A stretch of DNA of 52,391 nt from Bog-473 sp036491435. Lineage in GTDB: Bacteria; Actinomycetota; Acidimicrobiia; Acidimicrobiales; RAAP-2. The notes beneath the pieces were generated by a model that saw nothing but the letters and a program-made list of their open reading frames with translations, was not told the DNA's origin and did no database searches. This document shows, one piece after another, positions 28,272 through 36,822 of this stretch. The stretch covers positions 1 through 52,391 of the forward strand of contig DASXBZ010000167.1 in NCBI GenBank assembly GCA_036491435.1, given 5' to 3'. The position numbers were made by a program, and so were the translations under genes. Position 1 is the stretch's first letter; each line of letters opens with the position of its first letter.

Positions 28272-28854
28272 GCTGGGCGTGGCGGAAGCAGCTCACGATG
28301 TGGTCGTTGACCAAGCCCGCGGCTTGGAGGTGGGCGTAGCAGACGGTCGGGCCGACGAAGCCGAAGCCGCGTTGCTTGAGGTCCTTGCTCAGTGCCTCGG
28401 ACTCCGCCGAGGTCGGCGGCAACTGCGCGAGGCGACGCCACTTGTTCACGATCGGGCGACCCCCGACGAAGCCCCAGATGTAGTCGTCGAAGCTGCCGAA
28501 CTCCTTCTGCACGGCGAGGAACCCGCGCGCGTTGCGCACGGCGGACTCGACCTTGGCCCGGTTGCGGATGATGCCGGTGTCGGTCAGCAACTTTTCGACC
28601 TTGGCCGGCGTAAAGCGGGCGACCTTGGCCGCGTCGAAGCCGGCGAAGGCCTTCCGGTAGCCGGCGCGCCGCTTGAGGATCGTCGACCAGCTCAGCCCGG
28701 CCTGTGCGCCCTCCAGCACGAGGAACTCGAAGTGCACCGTGTCGTCGTGCACCGGCACGCCCCACTCGGTGTCGTGGTACGCCACCATCTCGGGGTCCGT
28801 GCCGGCCCAGTCGCATCGCCGCAACCCGTCGCCTCCCACCGCCTTCGCGCTCAT
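28258..28854 (-). CDS. tag: DNA-3-methyladenine glycosylase I
   Basis: A 198-residue Tag-type base-excision enzyme that removes 3-methyladenine from alkylated DNA. Signature blocks are RCDWAGTDPEMVAYHDTEWG at the N-terminus (with the zinc-ligand Cys), FEFLVLEGAQAGLSWSTILK, the KVARFTPAKVEKLLTDTGII helix pair, and FVGPTVCYAHLQAAGLVNDH near the C-terminus with the zinc His/Cys residues. ATG at 28854 gives the normal length; a GTG 27 bases upstream is possible. It lies 4 bases after a GNAT gene on the same strand, so the two are probably co-transcribed. Confidence 0.93.
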   Translation of the reverse strand: MSAKAVGGDGLRRCDWAGTDPEMVAYHDTEWGVPVHDDTVHFEFLVLEGAQAGLSWSTILKRRAGYRKAFAGFDAAKVARFTPAKVEKLLTDTGIIRNRAKVESAVRNARGFLAVQKEFGSFDDYIWGFVGGRPIVNKWRRLAQLPPTSAESEALSKDLKQRGFGFVGPTVCYAHLQAAGLVNDHIVSCFRHAQLTGG

Positions 28855-28858
28855 GACC

Positions 28859-29491
28859 TCACGGTAGGGGACGACTGTGACCCCCGACCGCCCCGCGGCG
28901 CGGGGCCGCCCCACCCGCCCCGTCGGCCGGCCTGGCCCGGTACAGCACATGGCGGCGCAGGGGGCTGTCCTCGGGCACCGACGGGTGGTCGAAGTCGCCG
29001 TCCGCGTCGCGGACCATGCCGATGCGTGCCATGACGGCCTGCGACCTGGTGTTCAAGGTCGTCGTGAAGGCGACGATCTCGGCCAGGCCCGCGTCCTCGA
29101 GGCCGAAGCGCAGCGCGGCGGCGGCCGCCTCTGTCGCGTAACCCTTCCCCCAGAAATCAGGGTGGAGCCGCCAGCCGATCTCCACGGCGGGCGCGCACGG
29201 CATCTCGGGCCGGACCCGGTGCAGGCCCACCATCCCGACGAACGCAGTTGCAGCCTCCCTGCCACCATCGGCCTCGCCGACCGCCCAGAGCCCCCAACCC
29301 TCGCGCGCCATCTCGGCCGAGTAGCGCTCGATCATCGCGTCGCTCTCGGCCCTGGTCGGTGCCGAGCCGAGCGATTCGACGACCAGAGGGTGTGCGTTCA
29401 GCGCGAAGAACGGGCCCCGGTCCATGTCGGAGAACGGTCGCAGCACCAGCCGCGCCGTCGTGACGACCGGCCCGGACCCCGTCCCAGTCAC
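28859..29491 (-). CDS. GNAT-family acetyltransferase (RimJ/RimL-like)
   Basis: A 210-residue acetyltransferase of the ribosomal-protein-alanine type. It starts with TARLVLRPFSDMD, has EIGWRLHPDFWGKGYATEAA as the acetyl-CoA site and TTTLNTRSQAVMARIGM as the late motif, all typical of RimJ/RimL relatives. The last 25 residues are Gly/Arg-rich and non-conserved. Such enzymes acetylate N-terminal or small-molecule amines; the substrate is unknown. It sits between the acyl-CoA synthetase and tag on the same strand, 9 bases after the synthetase stop, so an operon of the three is likely. Confidence 0.85.
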   Translation of the reverse strand: MTGTGSGPVVTTARLVLRPFSDMDRGPFFALNAHPLVVESLGSAPTRAESDAMIERYSAEMAREGWGLWAVGEADGGREAATAFVGMVGLHRVRPEMPCAPAVEIGWRLHPDFWGKGYATEAAAAALRFGLEDAGLAEIVAFTTTLNTRSQAVMARIGMVRDADGDFDHPSVPEDSPLRRHVLYRARPADGAGGAAPRRGAVGGHSRPLP

Positions 29492-29500
29492 GACGAGGGC

Positions 29501-31171
29501 CTACGCCTCCTTGACCGCGGTCTCGGCCGCCCAGCGGTAGTCGGCCTTCCCGGAGGGCGAGCGCTGCACCTTGTCCACGAACACCACCTGCTTGGGCAGC
29601 TTGTAGCGCGCGATGTGCTCGGACGCATGCGCGACGATCGAGGCCGAGTCACCCTCCGAGCCCTCGGCCAGCTGCACGACGGCGACCACCTCGGAGCCCC
29701 AACGCTCCGACGGCCGGCCCGTCACCACGACGTCGGCCACCGACGGGTGCCCGGCGATGGCGCGCTCGACCTCCTCGACGAAGATCTTCTCGCCCCCCGA
29801 GTTCACCGTCACCGAGTCCCGTCCCAGCAACGTGATCGAGCCGTCGGCCAGATGCCGGGCCCGGTCACCCGGGATCGAGTAGCGCACCCCGTCGATCACC
29901 GGAAAAGTCCTGGCCGTCTTGGCCTCGTCCCCGAGATACCCGAGCGGCACGTTCCCCGTCTGCGCCAGCCACCCGTTGCCGTCGTGCCCCGGCGCCAGCA
30001 CCGTCGTGAACGCCTCGTCGACGACGACGGTCCCGGGACCGGGGATGAACGTCCCCACCTCGATGGGGTCGACCGACGTCACGTGCATCTGCGCCCCCGT
30101 CTCCGACGAGCCCGCCGAGTCCGAGATCACCAGGTTGGGCAGGCGCTCCATCGCCATCGCCCGCACGGCCGGCGTGAGCGGTGCCCCGCCGTTGCCGACG
30201 GCGAAGAAAGAGGAGAGGTCGTACTGCTTCTTGTCGAGCTGCAGCAGCAGCGGCCGCAAGATGGCGTCGCCGACGATCGTCATCGTGTTCGCCTTCTCGC
30301 GCTCGACCGTCGACCACACGTCGTCGGGGTCGACCCGGCGCGTGTCGTTGGGGAACACGAGCGTCGCCCCCTGCGCCATGAGCATGAAGCAGGCCCATTG
30401 CGCCGCGCCGTGCATGAGCGGCGGCAGCACCAGCAGCTTGAGCGGGAAGCTCTCGGCCAGCCGCTCGGTCAAGCCCTCGTAGCTCGTGACGATCTCCCAC
30501 GTGCCGACCTTCCGCCCGCCCATGGCGGCCATGAAGATGTCGTGCTGGCGCCAGAGCACGCCCTTGGGCATGCCCGTCGTCCCGCCCGTGTAAAGGATGT
30601 AGAGGTCGTCGGGGGAGGGGTCGACCGGGGCGCCGTCGGGCGAGGATTTGGACAACGCCTCCTCGTACCACTCCGCCCCGGGGAGGAGGGCGTTGCCCGA
30701 TTCGTCCTCGACCTGGAGCAGCACGTCGGGTGCTTCCTTCAGCGTGGGCAACACCTCGGCGAAGGTCGGCGCGAGCGAGGAGTGCAGCACCAGCGCACGC
30801 GGTCCGGCGTCGTCGAGCAGGTAGCGCAGCTCCTCGCCGACGTAGCGGTAGTTGACGTTGAACGGCGCGACCCGGGCGCCGTAGGAGCCCAGCATCCCCT
30901 CGAGGTACTCGTTGCCGTTGTAGAGCGCGAGCGCCACGTGGTCCTGCCCGGATTCCCAGCCGCGCAGCTCGGGACGCTCCTGATGCACGGTCAGGCCGCG
31001 GCCGTGCAGGTACGACGCCAGCCGGCGTGAGCGCTCCTGCACCTGTGCATAGGTGAGGCGACGGTCCCGCCACACGATGCAGTCGCGGTCGGCCAGGCTT
31101 TCGACGAGGGTGTCGAACGCCTTGGCCAGGTTGAATTGCGTGGTGGTCGGCGGGGAGGCGGGCTCGGGCAC
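29501..31171 (-). CDS. Fatty-acyl/aryl-CoA synthetase (AMP-forming)
   Basis: A 556-residue ANL-superfamily ligase that activates a carboxylic acid as the acyl-adenylate and transfers it to CoA. Motifs: the P-loop LYTGGTTGMPKGVLWRQ, the A5-like DSAGSSETGAQM, the hinge region GDRARHLADGSITLLGRD, VNSGGEKIFVEEVE, and the C-terminal catalytic lysine in QRSPSGKADYRW. The acyl substrate is not predictable. GTG at 31171 is preferred, since the conserved protein begins at PEPASPPTTTQFNL; GTG at 31183 is possible and a longer upstream frame is shadow. Divergent from the aldehyde dehydrogenase. Confidence 0.9.
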   Translation of the reverse strand: MPEPASPPTTTQFNLAKAFDTLVESLADRDCIVWRDRRLTYAQVQERSRRLASYLHGRGLTVHQERPELRGWESGQDHVALALYNGNEYLEGMLGSYGARVAPFNVNYRYVGEELRYLLDDAGPRALVLHSSLAPTFAEVLPTLKEAPDVLLQVEDESGNALLPGAEWYEEALSKSSPDGAPVDPSPDDLYILYTGGTTGMPKGVLWRQHDIFMAAMGGRKVGTWEIVTSYEGLTERLAESFPLKLLVLPPLMHGAAQWACFMLMAQGATLVFPNDTRRVDPDDVWSTVEREKANTMTIVGDAILRPLLLQLDKKQYDLSSFFAVGNGGAPLTPAVRAMAMERLPNLVISDSAGSSETGAQMHVTSVDPIEVGTFIPGPGTVVVDEAFTTVLAPGHDGNGWLAQTGNVPLGYLGDEAKTARTFPVIDGVRYSIPGDRARHLADGSITLLGRDSVTVNSGGEKIFVEEVERAIAGHPSVADVVVTGRPSERWGSEVVAVVQLAEGSEGDSASIVAHASEHIARYKLPKQVVFVDKVQRSPSGKADYRWAAETAVKEA

Positions 31172-31255
31172 GGCCCCGCACACTATCGGCGCCCCTCGTC
31201 GCCGGACGGGGCGCTCCGTCGGGACGACGCTGCGACATCGGCAAAGATCCCTCCC

Positions 31256-32608
31256 GTGGACGTGCGCAACCCCGCCACGGGCGAGGTGATCGAGACGGTG
31301 GCGGGTCTCACGGCGGAGGAGACCGACGCTGCCATCGAGCGGGCGGCGACCGCGTTCGAGGCCTGGCGGGCTGTCGCTCCCGGCGACCGGGCCCGCCTGC
31401 TCCGTCGCTTCGCGGCCGTCGTCGACGAGCACGTCGAGGAGCTGGCCGGCCTCGAGGTGGCCAACGCGGGGCACGTGATCGCGAATGCCCGCTGGGAGGC
31501 GGGCAACGTGCGCGACGTGCTCGAGTTCTACGCGGGGGCGCCCGAACGGCACAGCGGGCGCCAGATCCCCGTCCCCGGCGGCGTCGACATCACCTTCCAC
31601 GAGCCGCTAGGTGTGGTCGGGGTCATCGTGCCCTGGAATTTCCCGATGGCCATCGCCGGCTGGGGCTTCGCACCTGCCCTCGCTGCCGGCAACACCGTGG
31701 TGGTCAAGCCGGCGGAGCTGACCCCGCTCAGCGCGTTGCGCATCGGCGAGCTGGCGCTCGAGGCGGGGCTGCCCCCCGGTGTGCTGCAGATCCTGCCCGG
31801 CAAGGGGAGCGTGGTGGGGGAGCGCTTCGTGGCGCACGCGGCCGTACGCAAGGTGTGCTTCACCGGCTCGACGGAGGTCGGCCGCGCCGTGATGGCGGGC
31901 TGTGCCGCGCAGGTCAAGCGGGTCACGCTCGAGCTCGGTGGCAAGTCGGCCAACATCGTGTTCGCCGACGCGGACCTGGAGCTGGCGGCGGCGAGGGCGC
32001 CCTACGGCGTGTTCGACAACGCCGGGCAGGATTGCTGCGCCCGCTCGAGGATCCTGGTCCAGCGCACCGTGTACGACCGCTTCATGGCGTTGCTCGAGCC
32101 GGCGGTGCTCGGCGTCGCCGTCGGCGACCCGGCGCTCGAGTCGAGCGAGATGGGACCACTGATCTCGGCGGAGCACCGGGCGAGCGTGGCCTCGTTCGTG
32201 CCGGACGACGCGCCGGTGGCGGTGCGCGGGTCGTGCCCCGACGGCGCGGGCAACTGGTTCGCGCCGACCGTGCTGGCGCCGGTCGCGCCCGACGACCGGG
32301 CCGCAGTCGAAGAGATCTTCGGCCCGGTGGTCGTGGTGATCCCCTTCGACGACGAGGCGGACGCCGTCCGGCTGGCCAACGACACGCCGTACGGGCTCTC
32401 GGGCTCGTTGTGGACCCGCGACATCGGGCGCGCGTTGCGGGTGGCGCGGGCGGTCGACACGGGCACGCTGTCGGTCAACTCCCACTCTTCGGTCCGCTAC
32501 TGGACACCCTTTGGCGGCATGAAGCAGTCCGGCATCGGGCGCGAGCTCGGCCCCGACGCGCTCGACGCGTTCAGCGACGTCAAGAACGTCTTCATCTCAT
32601 CGGAGTAA
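31256..32608 (+). CDS. NAD(P)-dependent aldehyde dehydrogenase
   Basis: A 450-residue ALDH-superfamily enzyme. Cofactor and catalytic motifs: PWNFPMAIAGWGFAPALAAG, VVKPAELTPLSA, FTGSTEVGR, the general base Glu226 in LELGGKS, the nucleophile Cys260 in NAGQDCCAR, and EIFGPVVVV. It is shorter than the usual 480-500 residues at the N-terminus, starting directly at VDVRNPATGE, which is common. GTG at 31256 is the most upstream start in the conserved part. The short-chain dehydrogenase behind it (8 bases apart) suggests an alcohol to aldehyde to acid pathway, with the divergent acyl-CoA synthetase perhaps continuing it. Confidence 0.9.
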   Translation: MDVRNPATGEVIETVAGLTAEETDAAIERAATAFEAWRAVAPGDRARLLRRFAAVVDEHVEELAGLEVANAGHVIANARWEAGNVRDVLEFYAGAPERHSGRQIPVPGGVDITFHEPLGVVGVIVPWNFPMAIAGWGFAPALAAGNTVVVKPAELTPLSALRIGELALEAGLPPGVLQILPGKGSVVGERFVAHAAVRKVCFTGSTEVGRAVMAGCAAQVKRVTLELGGKSANIVFADADLELAAARAPYGVFDNAGQDCCARSRILVQRTVYDRFMALLEPAVLGVAVGDPALESSEMGPLISAEHRASVASFVPDDAPVAVRGSCPDGAGNWFAPTVLAPVAPDDRAAVEEIFGPVVVVIPFDDEADAVRLANDTPYGLSGSLWTRDIGRALRVARAVDTGTLSVNSHSSVRYWTPFGGMKQSGIGRELGPDALDAFSDVKNVFISSE

Positions 32609-32616
32609 GGAGCGAC

Positions 32617-33402
32617 ATGGCCGACCCCATCCCGTACGCCCACCGGCTCGCCGGCAAGGTGGCCGTGATCACCGGAGGCGCCAGCGGCATCGGGCGCGCC
32701 ATGTGCGAGCGCTTCGCGGCCGAGGGCGCGGTCGTCGCGGTGGTGGACCTGGACGAGGCGGCCGGCGGGGAGGTGGCGGCGGCGGTCGGGGGCATGTTCG
32801 TGCGGGCCGACGTGACGTCCTCGGAAGAGGTCGAGTCGCTGTACGGGGAGGTGGCGGGCCGCCAGGGGGGCATCGACATCTGCTGCAACAACGCCGGGAT
32901 CAGCCCGCCCGACGACGACTCCATCCTCGAGACCGGTCTGGACGCGTGGGAGCGCGTGCAGCGGGTCAACCTCACGTCGGTGTACCTGTGCTGCAAGCAC
33001 GCGCTGCCGCACCTGTTGGCGCAAGGGAAGGGCTCGATCGTCAACACGGCCTCGTTCGTGGCGGTGATGGGCGCCGCCACGAGCCAGATCAGCTACACCG
33101 CGAGCAAGGGGGGCGTCTTGGCGCTGTCGCGAGAGCTCGGCGTGCAGTTCGCCCGCCAGGGGGTGCGGGTCAACGCACTGTGCCCGGGGCCGGTGAACAC
33201 CCCGCTGCTGACGGAGCTCTTCGCCAAGGACCCCGAGCGTGCGGCGAGACGGCTGGTGCACATCCCGATGGGACGCTTCGGGGAGGCGTCGGAGATCGCA
33301 GCGGCGGCGGCCTTCCTCGCCAGCGACGACGCCTCGTTCGTGACCGCATCGACCTTCCTGGTCGACGGCGGGATCTCGGGGGCCTACGTCACGCCGCTCT
33401 AG
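32617..33402 (+). CDS. Short-chain dehydrogenase/reductase (classical SDR)
   Basis: A 261-residue classical SDR. Features: ITGGASGIGRAM near residue 17, VDLDEA (Asp favouring NAD), NNAGISPPDDD, the catalytic YTASKGG, CPGPVNTPLL, and the end SFVTASTFLVDGGISGAY. ATG at 32617 has a close AAGGAG Shine-Dalgarno. It directly follows an aldehyde dehydrogenase, so it is probably the alcohol-oxidising partner of that enzyme; the actual substrate is unknown. Confidence 0.9.
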   Translation: MADPIPYAHRLAGKVAVITGGASGIGRAMCERFAAEGAVVAVVDLDEAAGGEVAAAVGGMFVRADVTSSEEVESLYGEVAGRQGGIDICCNNAGISPPDDDSILETGLDAWERVQRVNLTSVYLCCKHALPHLLAQGKGSIVNTASFVAVMGAATSQISYTASKGGVLALSRELGVQFARQGVRVNALCPGPVNTPLLTELFAKDPERAARRLVHIPMGRFGEASEIAAAAAFLASDDASFVTASTFLVDGGISGAYVTPL

Positions 33403-33408
33403 GCGCCC

Positions 33409-33425
33409 GGCCGCCCTCGGCGGCC
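33409..33425 (+). terminator. Hairpin terminator after the dehydrogenase pair
   Basis: GGCCGCC (33409-33415) pairs with GGCGGCC (33419-33425) across a 3-base CTC loop, a perfect 7-bp G+C stem that begins 6 bases after the stop codon. No U-run follows, as is common in high-G+C actinobacteria. Confidence 0.5.
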
Positions 33426-33490
33426 CCTGTGGGCAGCGTCGGGGAAGGGACTTGTCCAGCGGTCCGGGCGCCCGGGCAGTACGGTTTCTG

Positions 33491-33508
33491 CGATAGCGGG
33501 GGCTATCG
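33491..33508. promoter_or_regulatory. Inverted repeat upstream of the copper-type cassette
   Basis: CGATAGC (33491-33497) and GCTATCG (33502-33508) flank GGGG, giving an 18-base perfect inverted repeat 33 bases before the first gene of the cassette. Its layout, A/T-containing arms around a central G/C tract, resembles operators of CsoR-type copper sensors, though no csoR gene is in the window. A hairpin in the 5' leader is the alternative. Confidence 0.35.
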
Positions 33509-33541
33509 GCTCTCGTCATGCCCGGGGACGAGGGAGGGGCT

Positions 33542-34831
33542 ATGACCGACCTGATCGAGCGCGTCGAAGCCGCGTATTCGGAGGGTGACGAGCCGGCGTC
33601 GATGTCGGCGCAGGACCGCGCTCCCACGACGCGTGGCGGGGAGACGCCGCAGGGCGCCCGAGGACGCAATCGGCCGGTCCACGTCCTCTTCGCCGTGGCC
33701 GCGGGCGGGTCGGCCGTGTTGCTCTTCGCCATGGCCTCGGGCCACTGGCACGGCGCGCGGGCGACGATTGGCATCATCGCCGCACTGGCGCAGGTCGCCG
33801 TCGCCGTCGGCGCGTTCTCACGGCCGTCCCGTGCGCTGTTCTGGACAGCCGCGGCGGTCAACGTCGCGATCGGCGTGTTCTGGGCGGTGGCGGCGGGCTC
33901 GCACACCGTGTCGTCGGCGACCGCAGGCATCGGCATCGCGCTGTCGGCTCTCGTGGTCGTCATCGGCTCGGTCCTGGCCGTGCGGCCCGACGTCGGCGCC
34001 AGGTGGTCGTCTGTTGTCTCGGTGATCGGGTCGCTGGTCCCGTTGGCCGTTGTTGTGGTCACCATGGTCGGACTGTTCGCCACCACGACCGCCGCGTCCA
34101 CCCCGCCGGCTCACGCGGCAAGCGCCGGGAACTCGTCGGCGGCACTGGCCGAGGCGACGACAGTCAAGGTGCCCGGAGAGAACTCCAAGACTTTCAAGAG
34201 CACGGTCGCCGGCAACGCCACTGAGCAGAGCGAGCTGAAGAAGTTCGTCCCGCTCGACCCATCGAACCAGGCGCTGGAGAGCCAGCAGCTGGCGCAGGCC
34301 CAACAGGCCGCACTGCGCTTCCCGACCTTCGGATCGGCCAAAGCGGCTGGCATGATCCTGGCTGGTGGCATGGCCCCTGGCGTCGGCGCGCACATGCAGA
34401 ACTTCGGCAACACGTTCAGTGATGTGAACCCCGACGGGACGATCAACGCAGCAGACCCGGCTTCGTGGATCTATGCGGGAACGGGACCCAACGACCCGGT
34501 CGTCGGCCTCATGTACACGTCTTTCGGCAAGAACCCCCCAGCGGGTTTCGCCGGACCGAACGACCATTGGCACCAACACAGCAACGTATGCGTCAAGTTC
34601 GCCAATGGCATGATCGCTGTGCCTTTCGCCGTCGACCAGGATGTGACCCCACCGGAATGTGCCGACGCGCACGGGACGTTCATGAAGAAGACGGTTTGGA
34701 TGGTGCACGCGTGGGTCGTGCCCGGTTGGGAGAGCCCGCAGGGCGTCTTCTCGCACGACAACCTGCACGTGTACTGCCCGGGCAACACTGATCTCACCAA
34801 CGCCATCGGCATGTGCAACCGCCAGTCCTGA
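33542..34831 (+). CDS. Membrane protein with extracytoplasmic WHxH domain (copy 1)
   Basis: A 429-residue protein I cannot assign to a named family. Residues 45-180 contain four or five membrane helices with the HWHGAR motif at 68-73. A linker and a soluble domain of about 200 residues follow. That domain has KAAGMILAGG, a repeat-like 'asparagine/aspartate' stretch, DHWHQHSNVC (342-350), C-x-D-A-H-G, VWMVHAWVVP (389-391) and FSHDNLHVYC. The WHxHxxxC and HxW residues are also present in the protein at 48585-49925. They look like metal ligands. ATG at 33542 follows a GGAGGGG Shine-Dalgarno. It precedes CopC-CopD and YcnI genes, so a role in copper handling outside the membrane is likely but unproven. 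Confidence 0.7.
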   Translation: MTDLIERVEAAYSEGDEPASMSAQDRAPTTRGGETPQGARGRNRPVHVLFAVAAGGSAVLLFAMASGHWHGARATIGIIAALAQVAVAVGAFSRPSRALFWTAAAVNVAIGVFWAVAAGSHTVSSATAGIGIALSALVVVIGSVLAVRPDVGARWSSVVSVIGSLVPLAVVVVTMVGLFATTTAASTPPAHAASAGNSSAALAEATTVKVPGENSKTFKSTVAGNATEQSELKKFVPLDPSNQALESQQLAQAQQAALRFPTFGSAKAAGMILAGGMAPGVGAHMQNFGNTFSDVNPDGTINAADPASWIYAGTGPNDPVVGLMYTSFGKNPPAGFAGPNDHWHQHSNVCVKFANGMIAVPFAVDQDVTPPECADAHGTFMKKTVWMVHAWVVPGWESPQGVFSHDNLHVYCPGNTDLTNAIGMCNRQS

Positions 34832-34879
34832 GCCAGCCGTCGTCGCGCCGCTGACGGGCTCGTACCGGGACCAGTACCT

Positions 34880-36784
34880 ATGATCCGATCGGGCCGGATG
34901 GGCCGGCTCTCGCTCCTCGCGGGTGCGATCGTCTCGCTCGGCGTGCTGGGCTGGGCGGCCCCGGCGGCCGCGCACGCCGCGGTCGTGTCGTCCTCGCCGG
35001 CGCAGGGCCAACACCTCAGGAGCGGGCCGCACGTCGTGCGGATCGTCTTCGACCAGCCGGTGCAGCCCGACAACGGCGGCCTGGTGGTGCTCGACTCGAA
35101 CGGGCACGCGGTGCAGGTCGCATCGAGCCATCCGGTGCCGGACATGATCGAGGCGACGCTGCCGGCGGTGCTCGGGTCGGGCGCGTACGTGTCCAACTAC
35201 ACGGTCACCTCCGTCGACGGCCACGTGGTGAACGGCGGCATCGTGTTCCTGGTCGGCAACGTGAAGGCGGGCGCGGTCGAGGTGACGACACGGCCGCAGA
35301 CGACGCTCACCAACTGGGTCGACGACTTTGGCCAGGGCCTCGTCTACCTGGGCGTGCTGGTGGCCGCAGGCCTGGCCTTCTTCGTGGCGTTCGTCCTGCG
35401 CGGTGGGGCCGAGGAACGCCGCCTCCGCCGCTGGACCTACGCCGCCGCCGGCGTCGCCGTCGTCGGGATGGCGGTGACGGGCGCGGCGCAGTCGGTGCTC
35501 ACGGGCGGCGCCGCGGCGTCCATCGTGCACTGGAGCATCGAGAAGCAGTCGTTCAGCGGCAGGTTCGGCGAACAGTGCGCCGTCCAGCTCGCCGGGCTGC
35601 TCGTGTGCCTCGCCTCGTTCCGCCTGCGCACGGTGATGACGCGCCAGTTCGCCGCCTTCTACGGTCTGGTGGTCGCGGCTGGCGCCTTCGTGCTGTTCGG
35701 GCACGCGCTCGTGTCACCCGAGAAGTGGCTCAGCACGCCGGCCGACATCATCCACGTCGTGCTCGCCGCGATGTGGGCGGGCGGGCTGGTCGGCCTGTTC
35801 ACGGTGTTGCAGGCGCGGGTGGGTGCCGCCCGGCGGACGGGCGAGTTCCCGGCGCGGACCGGCGCGGGCGCGCCCGGCGGTGTCGAGGCAGCAGCTCGGA
35901 CCACGTCGACGACAGCGAGCGGGGGCTTGTCGACTTTCGCATCGAGCTCCACGGCGACGGCGGTGCTGGAACGCCCGGTGGCTTCCGTCGCCCCGGGGTC
36001 AACGGGCAACAACGGCGGCGCCACCGACGGACACGACGGACACGACGGAACGGGCGAGGGCGACGGCTCGTTGCTGGCCTCGACGACGGGCGTCGTCGGC
36101 CGCTTCTCGACGATGGCCGGCATCTCGTTCGCCGGCATCATCGTGGCCGGCACGCTCCTGGCCGTCGCCGAGGTGGGGTCGGTGTCCAACCTGTTCGAGA
36201 CCGGCTACGGCCAGCTGTTGCTCCTCAAGCTCGGGCTCGTGGGCCTGCTGTTGTTCCTCGCCGGCTACAACCGTTACCTGTTGTTGCCGGGCCTGTTCGC
36301 CGCGTCGGAGTCGGGTCGGGCCGGGGTGGCATGGGGCTGGCGTCGCCTGGTCTGGACCGTCCGCCTCGAGGCCCTCGGCATGGTGGCCGTGCTCGGCGTC
36401 ACCGCGGTCCTGGCGAACGGCACGCCGAGCAACGGTGCGACCGCACCACCGCCGGTGGCGTTCTCGCAGAGCCGACCGTTCGACGGCGGCCACGTCTCGC
36501 TGCACATCAGTCCGAATGCCGCGCTGGTCAACGACTGGACCGTCCAGTTCACCGACGCGCAGGGCGCAGCCGCTGACATGGCGGAGAGCGTGTCGATCTA
36601 TCTGGTGCTGCCGTCGCAGAACGTCGGCCCGATCGAGACGGACATGAAACGGGCGGGCGTCGGCCGCTTCGTCCTGACGAACAGCCCGAACCCGCCGATC
36701 GTGGGGGAGTGGCAGGTCGTCCTGCAGGTGCAGGTCTCGGAGTTCAGCCAGCCCAACGTCAGCTTCGTCGACACCGTCCAATAG
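34880..36784 (+). CDS. CopC-CopD fusion copper-transport protein (YcnJ-like)
   Basis: A 634-residue fusion. A signal peptide is followed by a CopC domain whose N-terminal His (residue 32, after AAPAAA) is the known copper-brace position; the domain contains RIVFDQPVQPDNGGL and a SVDGHVVNGG turn. A CopD region of about eight membrane helices follows, with FGHALVSPEKW and DIIHVVLAAMWAGGLVGLF. Between helices lies a poorly conserved hydrophilic insert including GHDGHDG near residue 385. A final extracellular domain (from about residue 530) resembles the YtkA-like/beta domain seen after CopD. It would import or deliver copper across the membrane. It sits between the WHxH protein and YcnI on the same strand. 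Confidence 0.88.
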   Translation: MIRSGRMGRLSLLAGAIVSLGVLGWAAPAAAHAAVVSSSPAQGQHLRSGPHVVRIVFDQPVQPDNGGLVVLDSNGHAVQVASSHPVPDMIEATLPAVLGSGAYVSNYTVTSVDGHVVNGGIVFLVGNVKAGAVEVTTRPQTTLTNWVDDFGQGLVYLGVLVAAGLAFFVAFVLRGGAEERRLRRWTYAAAGVAVVGMAVTGAAQSVLTGGAAASIVHWSIEKQSFSGRFGEQCAVQLAGLLVCLASFRLRTVMTRQFAAFYGLVVAAGAFVLFGHALVSPEKWLSTPADIIHVVLAAMWAGGLVGLFTVLQARVGAARRTGEFPARTGAGAPGGVEAAARTTSTTASGGLSTFASSSTATAVLERPVASVAPGSTGNNGGATDGHDGHDGTGEGDGSLLASTTGVVGRFSTMAGISFAGIIVAGTLLAVAEVGSVSNLFETGYGQLLLLKLGLVGLLLFLAGYNRYLLLPGLFAASESGRAGVAWGWRRLVWTVRLEALGMVAVLGVTAVLANGTPSNGATAPPPVAFSQSRPFDGGHVSLHISPNAALVNDWTVQFTDAQGAAADMAESVSIYLVLPSQNVGPIETDMKRAGVGRFVLTNSPNPPIVGEWQVVLQVQVSEFSQPNVSFVDTVQ

Positions 36785-36822
36785 CGGTCACGCGCGTCCG
36801 ACACGGAAAGGGGAACCGATTC

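Noticed and set aside
28877..31030. 717-residue plus-strand frame opposite the acyl-CoA synthetase
   Set aside because: Shadow frame with no conserved motif; the real gene on the other strand has all ANL motifs.
31172..31600. N-terminal extension of the acyl-CoA synthetase
   Set aside because: The extra residues lie antisense to the conserved start of the aldehyde dehydrogenase and have shadow composition.
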